Positions 16,562 to 25,279 of a stretch of 64,000 nucleotides of DNA are shown piece by piece. How positions within the stretch are numbered: the first letter of the stretch is position 1; the number at the start of each line of letters is the position of its first letter. The notes beneath the pieces were generated by a model. The model saw nothing but the letters and a program-made list of their open reading frames with translations. It searched no databases and was not told the DNA's origin. The position numbers and the translations under genes are program-made. Origin of the DNA: Streptomyces justiciae (GTDB lineage: Bacteria > Actinomycetota > Actinomycetes > Streptomycetales > Streptomycetaceae); assembly GCF_015163075.1 (NCBI RefSeq), contig NZ_JADDXU010000007.1, forward strand, positions 310,001 to 374,000. The letters run 5' to 3'.

Positions 16562-17235
16562 TGAGGGTCGCCATTGCCGGTGCCGGTGCGGTCGGCCGCT
16601 CGATCGCGGGCGAACTGCTGGAGAACGGCCACGAGGTCCTTCTCATCGACAAGGCGCCGACCGCCATCTCGGTCGAGCGTGTCCCCCAGGCGGAGTGGCT
16701 GCTGGCCGACGCCTGCGAGATCACGTCCCTGGACGAGGCCGCGCTCCAGCGCTGCAACGTCGTGATCGCGGCGACGGGCGACGACAAGGTGAACCTGGTC
16801 GTCTCGCTCCTCGCCAAGACGGAGTACGGCGTCCCGCGCGTCGTCGCCCGCGTGAACAACCCGAAGAACGAGTGGCTCTTCAACGAGTCCTGGGGCGTGG
16901 ACGTCGCCGTCTCCACCCCGCGTCTGATGTCGGCCCTGGTCGAGGAGGCGGTGAGCGTCGGCGACCTGGTCCGGCTGCTCCGCTTCAGCCACGGCGACGC
17001 GAACCTGGTCGAGCTGACCCTGCCGGAGGAGTCGGCCCTGGCCGGCACCCAGGTCGGCGACGTGGAATGGCCTCAGGATACGTCCCTGGTCACGATCATC
17101 CGCGGCACCCGCGTCCTGACCCCGTCCCGCGAGGACTCCCTGGAGGCGGGCGACGAGCTGTTGTTCGTGGCCGCCCAGGCCAGGGAGGAACAGCTGGAGG
17201 ACCTGCTGTCGGTCCGCCGCGAGGACGCGTCCTAG
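16561..17235 (+). CDS. ceoC: TrkA-type RCK potassium regulatory protein CeoC
   Basis: A 224-aa paralogue of the preceding gene: Rossmann motif AGAGAVGRSIAGEL, acidic end LLIDK, then RCK_C from about residue 130 with TQVGDVEWPQDTSLV. Together CeoB and CeoC probably form a hetero-octameric gating ring. The cognate pore is likely the divergent KimA-like permease or a TrkH encoded elsewhere; no TrkH is in this window. A strong bidirectional terminator follows. Confidence 0.9.
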   Translation: MRVAIAGAGAVGRSIAGELLENGHEVLLIDKAPTAISVERVPQAEWLLADACEITSLDEAALQRCNVVIAATGDDKVNLVVSLLAKTEYGVPRVVARVNNPKNEWLFNESWGVDVAVSTPRLMSALVEEAVSVGDLVRLLRFSHGDANLVELTLPEESALAGTQVGDVEWPQDTSLVTIIRGTRVLTPSREDSLEAGDELLFVAAQAREEQLEDLLSVRREDAS

Positions 17236-17237
17236 GC

Positions 17238-17292
17238 GGTACGACGAGAAGGGGCGCCCTGAGAGTTCAGGGCGCCCCTTCGTCGTCGTACC
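17238..17292. terminator. Bidirectional terminator between ceoC and the DUF3159 gene
   Basis: Inner perfect stem AAGGGGCGCCCTGA (about 17249-17262) with TCAGGGCGCCCCTT (17267-17280), extended by outer arms GGTACGACGA (17238-17247) and TCGTCGTACC (17283-17292). It separates convergent genes. Confidence 0.85.
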
Positions 17293-17297
17293 GAAAA

Positions 17298-18056
17298 CTA
17301 CGCCTCGCGCCGGTGCCGCGCTCCGGTCGTTTCACCGCGCTCTTCAGCCAGGGCTGCCTTCCGCTCTTCCTCGGCCTTCTCGGCGGCCTCCATCTCGGCG
17401 AACACGTCGATCGGCGCGGGCGCCTTCGCCAGGAAGACCCACGTCAGCCAGACGGCGAGCAGGAACGGCGGGATCTTCAGGGCGACCAGGACCCAGCCGA
17501 GCTGCGCGGTGTTGGCCCACCAGTACAGCGGGAAGAGGATCGCGCACTTGGCCAGCAGGATCGCGCCCCAGGCGTAACTCGCCTTCGCGTACGCCTTCTT
17601 GCGGCCGGGGTTGCGGGTGCGCCAGGAGAGGTTCTCCTTGAAGACCGGCCCGAGGATGAGGCCGATCAGCGGGACGCCGCACAGGGTCGTGATGATGTAC
17701 GCCAGGCCCAGGCCCAGCGTGTACAGCATGCCCGGCAGGTAGAAGTCCTTCGCGTTGCCGGTCATCATCGCGAAGACCACACCGAAGGCCACGCCGAAGA
17801 CACCGCTGAAGGCGTGCTTGACGGTGTCCCGCATCACCAGCCGGACCACGACCAGGACCAGCGACACCGCGAGCGCGGCGATCGCGGACATGTGCAGGTC
17901 CTTGTTGATCGTGTAGATCGTGACGAAGAGCAGGCCGGGCAGCACCGTCTCGACCATGCCCCGCAGGCCTCCGAAGGCCTCGAACAGCGCGGCCTCGGTC
18001 ACCGCCCGGGCGTCGTGCTGATCGGTCTCTTCGGTCGGCTTGTCGAGCGACGTCAC
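17298..18056 (-). CDS. DUF3159 integral membrane protein
   Basis: A 252-aa membrane protein of the actinobacterial DUF3159 family, with about six spans between residues 38 and 215 and a charged C-terminal coiled tail rich in Glu/Ala/Lys. Conserved text includes AFGGLRGMVETVLPGLLFV and VFKENLSWRTRNPGRKKAY. Function unknown. It starts with GTG at 18056, 3 bp after the stop of the OB-fold gene, with GGGAG upstream, so the two form an operon. The same pair lies beside ceoBC in Mycobacterium (Rv2693c/Rv2694c, from memory). Confidence 0.87.
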   Translation of the reverse strand: MTSLDKPTEETDQHDARAVTEAALFEAFGGLRGMVETVLPGLLFVTIYTINKDLHMSAIAALAVSLVLVVVRLVMRDTVKHAFSGVFGVAFGVVFAMMTGNAKDFYLPGMLYTLGLGLAYIITTLCGVPLIGLILGPVFKENLSWRTRNPGRKKAYAKASYAWGAILLAKCAILFPLYWWANTAQLGWVLVALKIPPFLLAVWLTWVFLAKAPAPIDVFAEMEAAEKAEEERKAALAEERGETTGARHRREA

Positions 18057-18059
18057 CGG

Positions 18060-18458
18060 CTACTCCCTACCGAGGGGTCTCAGTTCGTACTTCGGGTTGA
18101 ACAGCACCCGGCGGCCCCGGCTCATCGAGATCCGGCCCGATGCGATCAGCTTGCGCCCCGGCTCGATCCCCACGATGGAGCGCCGGCCGAGCCACACCAC
18201 GTCCAGCGCGGCGGAGCCGTCGAACAGCTCGGCCTCCAGCGCCGGGACACCGGCTCTGGGACGCAGCGTGACCGTGCGCAAGGTACCAGTAACCGTCACG
18301 ATCTGTCGGTCGTGGCAGTCGCCGATCTTGATGCAGCCGGCGGTCTCGGCATCCTCCCGCAGCTCCTCCGACTCCAGGTCCTCCTGGGACGAGGAGAGCC
18401 GGTCGAGCATGCGCCGGAACCGGCCCACCGGCTTCTCGGAACGCGGAACAGCACTCAT
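18060..18458 (-). CDS. OB-fold nucleic-acid-binding domain protein
   Basis: A 132-aa protein with an N-terminal acidic helix (about residues 8-40) and a single OB fold from about 48 to 125, reading IVTVTGTLRTVTLRPRAGVP, LDVVWLGRRSIVGIEPGRKL and ISMSRGRRVLFNPKYELRP. Related to RecG-wedge/tRNA-anticodon type OB domains. It probably binds single-stranded nucleic acid, but the role is unknown. It is upstream of and translationally close to the DUF3159 membrane protein. Confidence 0.83.
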   Translation of the reverse strand: MSAVPRSEKPVGRFRRMLDRLSSSQEDLESEELREDAETAGCIKIGDCHDRQIVTVTGTLRTVTLRPRAGVPALEAELFDGSAALDVVWLGRRSIVGIEPGRKLIASGRISMSRGRRVLFNPKYELRPLGRE

Positions 18459-18503
18459 ATGTGAAGCGTACCGGGGTGCACTGACACCTTCGTACCCGCG
18501 GTG

Positions 18504-19190
18504 CTAGCCCTCGAACCGATAGCCCATACCCGGCTCGGTGATGAAGTGCTTGGGATGCGACGGGTCCGCCTCCAGCTTCCTGCGCAGTTGTGCCATGTAC
18601 ACCCGCAGGTAGTTCGTCTCCGTCCCGTACGACGGCCCCCACACCTCCTGGAGCAGCTGCTTCTGGCTGACCAGGCGGCCGCTGTTGCGCACCAGCACCT
18701 CCAGCAGATGCCATTCCGTGGGGGTCAGGCGTACGTCCTTGCCGCCGCGGTTGACCTTCTTCGCGGCGAGGTCGACGGTGAACTCGTCGGTCTCGACCGT
18801 GGTCACGTCGTCCTCGCCCGGGCCGACCGGCTCGGCCCGGCGGACGGCGGCCCGCAGCCGGGCCAGCAGCTCGTCCATGCCGAACGGCTTGGTGACGTAG
18901 TCGTCGGCGCCCGCGTCGAGGGCCTCGACCTTCTCGTCGGAGGAGTGCCGGGCGGACAGCACGAGGATCGGCACCCGGGTCCAGCCGCGCAGTCCTCTGA
19001 TCACCTCGACGCCGTCCATGTCGGGCAGGCCGAGGTCGAGGACGACCACGTCGGGGTGGCGGGCAGCGGCCAGCTGGAGGGCGGTGGCGCCGTCGTGGGC
19101 CGCGTCGACCTCGTACTTGCGGGCCTTGAGGTTGATCACGAGGGCGCGCACGATCTGCGGCTCGTCTTCGATCACGAGCACCCGGGTCAT
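18504..19190 (-). CDS. kdpE: KdpE-like OmpR-family response regulator
   Basis: A 228-aa response regulator: receiver domain with phospho-acceptor D52 in VVVLDLGLPDMDG and the conserved Lys in YVTKPFGMDELLARLR, then an OmpR/PhoB winged helix (about residues 130-228) ending GMGYRFEG. The start codon overlaps the kdpD stop (ATGA), so it is coupled to the sensor. No kdpFABC operon is in the window. The pair may control a distant Kdp system or act on the nearby KimA/Ceo genes. Confidence 0.88.
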   Translation of the reverse strand: MTRVLVIEDEPQIVRALVINLKARKYEVDAAHDGATALQLAAARHPDVVVLDLGLPDMDGVEVIRGLRGWTRVPILVLSARHSSDEKVEALDAGADDYVTKPFGMDELLARLRAAVRRAEPVGPGEDDVTTVETDEFTVDLAAKKVNRGGKDVRLTPTEWHLLEVLVRNSGRLVSQKQLLQEVWGPSYGTETNYLRVYMAQLRRKLEADPSHPKHFITEPGMGYRFEG

Positions 19191-21739
19191 GTGACCTGCC
19201 TTTCGGGTTGTACGAGCGGTCGTGGCCCGGGGGCCGCTTCCGCCGCTCTGAGGGTCAGCACCATGGTGAGGCCGCCGCCCGGCGTGTCCTCGGCGTCGAG
19301 GGTGCCTGCCATGGCCTCGGCGAAGCCGCGTGCGACGGCGAGGCCGAGTCCGACCCCGGCGCCGCGCGGGGCGTCGCCGTAACGCTGAAAGGGCGCGAAG
19401 ATGCGTTCCTTGGCCTCGTCGGGGACGCCGGGACCGCGGTCGACCACCCGGACCTCGACCCGGTCGGCGATGGCGCTGGCGGAGACGAGGACGGGGCTGC
19501 CGGGCGGGCTGTACTTGACGGCGTTCTCCACCAGGTTGGCCACCGACCGCTCCAGCAGCCCGGCGTCGACGGCGACCATGGGCAGCGTCTCCGGAATGTC
19601 CAGCTCCACGCTGTCCTCCGGCACCCCGCCGAGCGCCATCGGCACCACCTCGTCGAGGTCGATCTCCCGGATGAGCGGCGTGACCGTGCCGGTCTGGAGG
19701 CGGGACATGTCCAGCAGGTTGCCCACGAGGTGGTCGAGCCGGTCGGCGCCCTCCTCGATGCCCTCCAGCAGCTCGGCCTGGTCCTCCTCGGACCACGCCA
19801 CGTCGTCGGAGCGCAGCGAGGACACCGCGGCCTTGATCCCGGCGAGCGGGGTCCGCAGGTCGTGGCTCACGGCGGCCAGCAGGGCGGTGCGGATCCGGTT
19901 GCCCTCGGCCAGCGCACGGGCCTGCTCGGCCTCTTCCTGCAACCGCCGCCGGTCCAGGGCGACCGCGGCCTGCGCGGCGAACGCGGCGAGCACCCGGCGG
20001 TCCTCGGCGGGCAGCACCCGGCCGGTCAGGGCGAGGGCCATGTGGTCGCCGACCGGCATGTCGACGTCGGCGTCCTCCGGCCGCTCCACGGGACGGCCGA
20101 GACCTGCGCGGCCCGCGCAGGTCCAGGGCTCGACGTCGCTCGCCCGTTCCAGCAGGGCCGCCGACTCCATCCCGAAGGTCTCCCGGACGCGCTCCAGGAG
20201 CTCCTCAAGGCTGGTCTCGCCGCGCAGAACGTTCCCGGCGAGGAAGGAGAGGATCTCCGACTCCGCCCGCAACCTGGCCGCCTGATGGGTGCGCCGGGCT
20301 GCCAGGTCGACGACTGAGGCCACGGACACACCGACCCCGACGAAGATCACGATGGCGACGATGTTCTTCGGGTCGGCGATGGTCCAGTGGTGCAGGGGCG
20401 GTGTGTAGAAGTAGTTCAGGAGGAGCGAGCCGACCGCGGCCGAGGCCAGCGCGGGCAGCAGTCCGCCGAGCAGGGCGGCCGCCACCGTCACCGTCAGGAA
20501 CAGCAGCATGTCGTTGGCGAGGCCCAGGTGGACGGTGTTGAGCAGCACCGCCAGCACGGCGGGGCCGGCCACGCCGACCGCCCAGCCCCAGATGATCCGC
20601 GCCCGCCCGAGCCGCGCGCCGCGGGCGACCGGCAGACCGCGCCCCTTGGCGACCTCGTCGTGCGTGACGATGTGGACGTCGAGGTCGGGCCCGGACTCCC
20701 GGGCGACCGTGGCGCCCACGCCCGGCCCGAAGACGTACTGCCAGCTCTTGCGGCGCGAGGAGCCGAGCACGATCTGCGTGGCGTTGACGCCTCGCGCGAA
20801 GTCGAGCAGCGCCGCGGGTATGTCGTCGCCGATCACATGGTGGAAGGTGCCGCCGAGGTCCTCGGCGAGGGTGCGCTGCACCGCGAGTTCCTTGGGCGAG
20901 GCGGCGGTCAGGCCGTCACTGCGGGCGATGTAGACGGCGAGCACCTCACCGCCCGCGCCCTTCTCGGCGAGCCGCGCGGCCCGGCGGATCAGCGTGCGCC
21001 CCTCGGGGCCGCCGGTCAGCCCGACGACGATGCGCTCGCGCGAGCCCCAGATCTTCGAGACCCGGTGGTCGCTGCGGTACTGCTTCAGGTACTCGTCGAC
21101 CCGGTCGGCCACCCACAGCAGCGCCAGCTCGCGCAGCGCGGTGAGGTTGCCGGGGCGGAAGTAGTTCGACAGGGCGGCGTCGACCTTGTCCGGCTGGTAG
21201 ATGTTGCCGTGCGCCATCCGCCGCCGCAGCGCCTCCGGGGACATGTCGACCAGTTCGATCTGGTCGGCCCGCCGCACCACCTCGTCCGGCACGGTCTCCC
21301 GCTGCCGGACCCCCGTGATCGACTCCACGACGTCCCCGAGGGACTCCAGGTGCTGGATGTTGACCGTCGACACGACGTCGATCCCGGCCGCGAGGAGTTC
21401 CTCCACGTCCTGCCAGCGCTTGGCGTTGCGGGAGCCGGGGACGTTGGTGTGGGCGAGTTCGTCCACCAGGGCGACCGCGGGGGCGCGCCGCAGCACCGCG
21501 TCGACGTCCATCTCGCGGAAGACGGTCCCCCGGTACTCCAGCTCCCGGCGGGCGACCTCCTCCAGGCCGTGCAGCATGACCTCGGTGCGCGGCCGGGCGT
21601 GGGGTTCGACGTAGGCCACGACGCAATCGGTGCCGCGCTCGATGCGCCGGTGCGCCTCGGAGAGCATCGCGTACGTCTTGCCGACGCCCGGTGCCGCACC
21701 GAGGTAGATCCGAAGCTTGCCGCGTCCCATGGGTCCCAT
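19187..21739 (-). CDS. kdpD: KdpD-like sensor histidine kinase
   Basis: An 850-aa sensor with full KdpD architecture: N-terminal KdpD domain with Walker A GAAPGVGKTYA (residues 14-24) and VDELAHTNVPGSRNAKRWQD, a universal-stress-like domain (about 225-365), four closely spaced membrane helices (about 390-490), a GAF-like region, and the kinase core with H626 in AAVSHDLRTPL and the N, G1 and G2 boxes. It senses potassium limitation or ionic strength; in other bacteria the stress-like domain binds c-di-AMP. It overlaps kdpE by 4 bp. An alternative ATG lies at 21730. Confidence 0.92.
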   Translation of the reverse strand: MGPMGRGKLRIYLGAAPGVGKTYAMLSEAHRRIERGTDCVVAYVEPHARPRTEVMLHGLEEVARRELEYRGTVFREMDVDAVLRRAPAVALVDELAHTNVPGSRNAKRWQDVEELLAAGIDVVSTVNIQHLESLGDVVESITGVRQRETVPDEVVRRADQIELVDMSPEALRRRMAHGNIYQPDKVDAALSNYFRPGNLTALRELALLWVADRVDEYLKQYRSDHRVSKIWGSRERIVVGLTGGPEGRTLIRRAARLAEKGAGGEVLAVYIARSDGLTAASPKELAVQRTLAEDLGGTFHHVIGDDIPAALLDFARGVNATQIVLGSSRRKSWQYVFGPGVGATVARESGPDLDVHIVTHDEVAKGRGLPVARGARLGRARIIWGWAVGVAGPAVLAVLLNTVHLGLANDMLLFLTVTVAAALLGGLLPALASAAVGSLLLNYFYTPPLHHWTIADPKNIVAIVIFVGVGVSVASVVDLAARRTHQAARLRAESEILSFLAGNVLRGETSLEELLERVRETFGMESAALLERASDVEPWTCAGRAGLGRPVERPEDADVDMPVGDHMALALTGRVLPAEDRRVLAAFAAQAAVALDRRRLQEEAEQARALAEGNRIRTALLAAVSHDLRTPLAGIKAAVSSLRSDDVAWSEEDQAELLEGIEEGADRLDHLVGNLLDMSRLQTGTVTPLIREIDLDEVVPMALGGVPEDSVELDIPETLPMVAVDAGLLERSVANLVENAVKYSPPGSPVLVSASAIADRVEVRVVDRGPGVPDEAKERIFAPFQRYGDAPRGAGVGLGLAVARGFAEAMAGTLDAEDTPGGGLTMVLTLRAAEAAPGPRPLVQPERQVT

Positions 21740-21873
21740 TGTCTTCCGGTCACTGCTGCCTACGCAGCGTCGACCTTACGGCCACCAAGTGCGGCAAAAG
21801 GGGTCGAGGGCCCGTCGGCGGACCGTCTTTGACGCAACTCTGACGGCGCCCCCGGAGCGTCCCGGACCTCGGC

Positions 21874-22566
21874 TCAGACCTCGACGATCTCCCCATCGCT
21901 CAGCTCCAGCACCCGGTCGGCCAGGTCCAGCAGCGTCGCGTCGTGCGTGGCGACGAGGGCGGTGACGTTCTCACTGCGGACGACGGCTCTCAGCAGTTCC
22001 ATGACGGCGTGCCCGGTCTCCGCGTCGAGCTGGCCGGTCGGCTCGTCGGCGACGAGCAGCGAGGGGCTGTTGGCGAGGGCGCGGGCGATGGCGACGCGCT
22101 GCTGCTGGCCGCCGGAGAGCTCGGTGGGCCGCTGGCCGGCGTGGTCGGCGAGGCCCACCAGGGACAGCAGCAGCTCGACGCGCTCCTCACGCGCGCGTGC
22201 CTCGGCCCGGCGCAGTCTCATGGGGACGCCGACGTTCTCCGCGGCGGTGAGGATCGGGATGAGTCCGAAGGACTGGAAGACGAACCCGATGTGGTCCCGG
22301 CGCAGCGCCAGCAGTCCGTCCTCGTCCAGGCCGGCGAGGTCGCGGCCGCCGACCTCGACGCGCCCCTGGTCGGGTGCGTCGAGCCCGCCGACGATGTTGA
22401 GGAGCGTGGTCTTCCCGGACCCCGACCGCCCCTTGAGGGCGACGAGTTCCCCGCGCGGCACCTCCAGCGAGACCCCGCGCAGCGCGTGGACGACGCCGGC
22501 GCCGCGGCCGTAGGACTTGTGGACGTTCTCGACCCGGACCATGGTCTCGGTGACCACCTGGCTCAT
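21874..22566 (-). CDS. ABC transporter ATP-binding protein (LolD/MacB-like)
   Basis: A 230-aa ATPase subunit with Walker A GRSGSGKTT, Q-loop FVFQSFGLIP, signature LSGGQQQRVAIARAL, Walker B LLVADEPTGQLD and H-switch VATHD. Sequence style is that of MacB/FtsX-type exporters, which need a FtsX-like permease. No permease lies on either side, so this is a solitary ATPase whose partner must be elsewhere. GGGGGAGGGG before the ATG is a strong ribosome site. Confidence 0.88.
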   Translation of the reverse strand: MSQVVTETMVRVENVHKSYGRGAGVVHALRGVSLEVPRGELVALKGRSGSGKTTLLNIVGGLDAPDQGRVEVGGRDLAGLDEDGLLALRRDHIGFVFQSFGLIPILTAAENVGVPMRLRRAEARAREERVELLLSLVGLADHAGQRPTELSGGQQQRVAIARALANSPSLLVADEPTGQLDAETGHAVMELLRAVVRSENVTALVATHDATLLDLADRVLELSDGEIVEV

Positions 22567-22638
22567 GTGCCCCTCCCCCGTGAAGCCGACGACCGGGCGC
22601 CAGTATCACGAAGGGCGCCCGGCATGTTCAACGGTCGG

Positions 22639-23805
22639 TCAGCTCGGATTGTCCCCGTGGGTGAGGGTCTCCCAGGCCACGAAGAGGTTGTTGGAGCCGG
22701 CCGGGCGGTTCCGCTCGGTCAGGGTCTGGGTGTTGGTCATGGCGATGCCGAGGCGGTTGTGGAGGGCGTTGTAGCCGACCTCGGTGACCGGTCCGAGCCC
22801 GAGTTTGAGCGATCCGCCGCACAGCCAGCTGGGCACGGCGGTCCCCAGCTCGTACTTCGCCTGGAACCCGAGCGCCTGCCGCAGCCGCTCGCCCACGTCG
22901 GTGCCGTACAGGTCCTGCCCCTGGATGCGGCTGGTCTCGGCCACGTGCGAGATGGCGGAGATGCCGTAGCCGGTGTGCGTGAGGTCGCGGCAGGTCTCCT
23001 GGGTGAGGCCGGTGACGAAGGTGGACTGTCCCTGCCAGTACGCGACGATCTTCGCGGTGGTGTCGAGGTTCTGGCTCGGCACGGTCTTGGGCACCGAGCC
23101 GTCGGAGGCGAGGTAGACGTAGGCGGCGGTACGGGTGCGGAACTTCGCCATGGCCTTGTCGTACGACGCCTTGTCCTCCAGGAAGACGGAGATGCCGACG
23201 GCGGCCTCCATCATCGACAGCTCCCAATTGCCGTTGGAGTTGGAGCCGTTGATGATCTCGGGGAGGTAGACGTTGCGGAGCATGGTCGCGAAGCGCCCCG
23301 AGTTGGCCCAGCCGCCGGTGTACGTGTACTTGATGATCTCGGCGGCCTTGGGCCAGGAGGAGCCGGCCCAGCCGGTCTGGAGGGGCGCGTTGCTGTTGGT
23401 GTGGTCCGTGATCGTCGCGGACCAGGCGTCCATCAGCTGGATGGCCTTCTTCGCGTACCGCTCGTCGCGGGTGATGTACCAGGCGAGGGCGTCGGTGTAC
23501 GCGGCTATGGCGTCCTCTCGCTCGTCGGTGCAGCCGTAGTTGGGGTTGGAGTAGGAGCCGCACTCGACGACCGCGCGGGGCTTGGGGGTGCGGTTCAGAT
23601 CGGCGTACTTGCTGGCCAGCATCTGGTCGAAGGCGCCCTTCCAGGGCTGGGCACCGGCGTTGACCTTGCTGCGGGCGAAGTCCAACTGGCTCTGGGAGAC
23701 GGTGACTCCGGGGTGGGCGAAGGTGGTGGGCGCGGCGTCGGCGGGCCAGGCGAGGGCACCGGCGACGAGGGCGGCCGCGGCCGTGAGGAGAGCGGTTCTG
23801 CGCAT
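22639..23805 (-). CDS. Secreted alginate-lyase-family protein
   Basis: A 388-aa secreted enzyme. The signal peptide MRRTALLTAAAALVAGALAW ends near PADA-AP (cleavage about residue 25). The mature part is an alpha/alpha-barrel of the alginate lyase (PF05426, PL5-like) superfamily, with INGSNSNGNWELSMMEAAVG containing the Asn-Trp pair of the cleft and a following His/Tyr-rich region (DLTHTGYGISAISHVAETSR). It probably cleaves a uronate polysaccharide outside the cell by beta-elimination; the true substrate may not be alginate. Preceded by its own promoter and direct repeats, and followed by the lone ABC ATPase. Confidence 0.82.
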   Translation of the reverse strand: MRRTALLTAAAALVAGALAWPADAAPTTFAHPGVTVSQSQLDFARSKVNAGAQPWKGAFDQMLASKYADLNRTPKPRAVVECGSYSNPNYGCTDEREDAIAAYTDALAWYITRDERYAKKAIQLMDAWSATITDHTNSNAPLQTGWAGSSWPKAAEIIKYTYTGGWANSGRFATMLRNVYLPEIINGSNSNGNWELSMMEAAVGISVFLEDKASYDKAMAKFRTRTAAYVYLASDGSVPKTVPSQNLDTTAKIVAYWQGQSTFVTGLTQETCRDLTHTGYGISAISHVAETSRIQGQDLYGTDVGERLRQALGFQAKYELGTAVPSWLCGGSLKLGLGPVTEVGYNALHNRLGIAMTNTQTLTERNRPAGSNNLFVAWETLTHGDNPS

Positions 23806-23830
23806 ACGTGGGGGGCCTTCCGTTCTCGTA

Positions 23831-23902
23831 TATGAACGTGAAGCGCCTTTATGAACAGACGCGTTGGGCCGAGACGGTAGGTACAGACCAATGCGCCGTC
23901 AA
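23831..23902 (-). promoter_or_regulatory. Promoter and direct-repeat operator of the alginate-lyase-like gene
   Basis: On the minus strand, TTGACG (23902-23897) and TACCGT (23879-23874) are 17 bp apart, giving a start at about 23867. Two exact GTTCATA direct repeats follow at 23856-23850 and 23837-23831, 19 bp apart in the untranslated leader, where a repressor could act. Confidence 0.5.
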
Positions 23903-23919
23903 GAGTCCGCGCACGCAAA

Positions 23920-23951
23920 AGGGCCGCACCCCTATCACGGGGTGCGGCCCT
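23920..23951 (-). terminator. Terminator after the DUF3710 gene
   Basis: Perfect 13-bp stem AGGGCCGCACCCC (23920-23932) / GGGGTGCGGCCCT (23939-23951) with a 6-nt loop. On the minus strand it is followed by TTTT, so it resembles an intrinsic terminator. Confidence 0.85.
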
Positions 23952-23964
23952 CTCGTACGTCTGG

Positions 23965-24726
23965 CTAGCGGACCTCGGTGATCTCCGGGCCGCGCTGCAA
24001 CTGGCCCATGCCGCCGGAGAAGCGGGAGCCCTCCTCCTGCTGCTGGACGCCCTCGGGGACCATCTGGGCGTCGTTCGGCAGCTTCAGGACGATCGGGTCG
24101 CGGGGCGCCATCGGCCCCTCGCCGCGGACCACGACCGTGTCCCGGAAGATCTGCTCCAGGAGACCGGCCGCCTGCGGCTGCACCGCGCCCTGGCCCGAGA
24201 TCACACCGCGCAGGAACCAGCGCGGACCGTCCACACCGACGAACCGCACGACCTGGAAACCGCCCGTGCCGTCCGGCAGCTGCACCGGCACCTGCGCCCG
24301 CAGCTCCCAGCCCAGCGGACCCTCGACCTCGTCGACGATGCCGCCCTGCTGGGTGATGCCGGTGGCGATCTCCTCGCGCACCTCGCCCCAGATGCCCTCG
24401 CGCTTGGGAGCGGCGAAGGCCTGCAGCTGGACGGCGCTGTCGCGCAGCACGACGGTCGCCGCGACGATCGCGTCGCCCGCGACCTCGACCCGCAGCTCCA
24501 TGCCGTCGACACCGGGCACGAACAGACCGCCCAGGTCCACGCGGCCCTCGCCGGGCTCGCGCACCTCGGAGTCGTCCCAGGGCCCGTCGGGCCGCGGCTC
24601 GGGCTCGAGCCTCACGCGCTCGCGCTCGCCCTCGTCGTCCGCCTCAGTGTCGACACTGTCGACGACCTGCTCGGCCTCGCCGGCCGCGCCCTCGGCGGCA
24701 TCCTTCTTCTTGCGACGTCCGAACAC
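23965..24726 (-). CDS. DUF3710 domain-containing protein
   Basis: A 253-aa cytosolic protein: a basic N-terminus FGRRKKKDAAEG, an acidic low-complexity stretch to about residue 70, then the conserved DUF3710 core from VDLGGLFVPGVDGMELRVEV to FRDTVVVRGEGPMAPRDPI. Function unknown; it is conserved beside dut across actinobacteria (Rv2696c-Rv2697c, from memory). GTG at 24726 is chosen for the GGAAGGA upstream; the dut stop ends 1 bp before it, so the genes are coupled. Confidence 0.85.
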   Translation of the reverse strand: MFGRRKKKDAAEGAAGEAEQVVDSVDTEADDEGERERVRLEPEPRPDGPWDDSEVREPGEGRVDLGGLFVPGVDGMELRVEVAGDAIVAATVVLRDSAVQLQAFAAPKREGIWGEVREEIATGITQQGGIVDEVEGPLGWELRAQVPVQLPDGTGGFQVVRFVGVDGPRWFLRGVISGQGAVQPQAAGLLEQIFRDTVVVRGEGPMAPRDPIVLKLPNDAQMVPEGVQQQEEGSRFSGGMGQLQRGPEITEVR

Positions 24727-24727
24727 G

Positions 24728-25279
24728 TCACTGTCCTTCCCGGTCGGATACGACCGAAGCGTATCGATTCCCACCCGTTGTGCCGCCGTCGGCGGCCTGA
24801 CCGCTTGTGCTGTTCGTACCGGCCACCGCGGCATGGCCTCCGGTGGACCCGAAGCCCCCTTCGGCCCGCACCGAGTCGGGCAGCTCCGCGACCTCCTGGA
24901 AGCTGACCCGCTCGACCTGCTGGACGACCAGTTGGGCGATCCGGTCGAAGCGCTCGAACCGCACCGCCTCGCGCGGGTCGAGATTCACCACGATCACCTT
25001 GATCTCCCCACGGTACCCGGCATCAACCGTCCCCGGGGCATTCACGAGAGCGACACCGCAGCGGGCGGCGAGACCGGATCGCGGGTGCACGAAGGCCGCG
25101 TACCCCTCCGGCAGCGCGACAGACACCCCGGTGGGCAGCACGACCCGCTCGCCGGGCTTCAGTTCACAGCCCTCGGTGGTGCGCAGATCGGCTCCCGCGT
25201 CACCGGGGTGCGCGTACGACGGAAGCGGTACGTCGGGGTCGACGCGCCGGATCAGCACGTTCACGGGTTCACGGCTCAC
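24728..25279 (-). CDS. dut: dUTP diphosphatase (dUTPase)
   Basis: A 183-aa trimeric dUTPase that hydrolyses dUTP to dUMP, keeping uracil out of DNA and feeding dTMP synthesis. The conserved motifs are visible in order: HPGDAGADLR, PRSGLA, NAPGTVDAGYRGE (catalytic Asp), and GFGSTGGH. A Ser/Thr/Gly-rich tail of about 33 residues follows motif V and is longer than usual. GTG at 25279 overlaps the thioesterase stop by 4 bp and has GAGGTG upstream. A later GTG codon would remove five residues. Confidence 0.93.
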   Translation of the reverse strand: MSREPVNVLIRRVDPDVPLPSYAHPGDAGADLRTTEGCELKPGERVVLPTGVSVALPEGYAAFVHPRSGLAARCGVALVNAPGTVDAGYRGEIKVIVVNLDPREAVRFERFDRIAQLVVQQVERVSFQEVAELPDSVRAEGGFGSTGGHAAVAGTNSTSGQAADGGTTGGNRYASVVSDREGQ

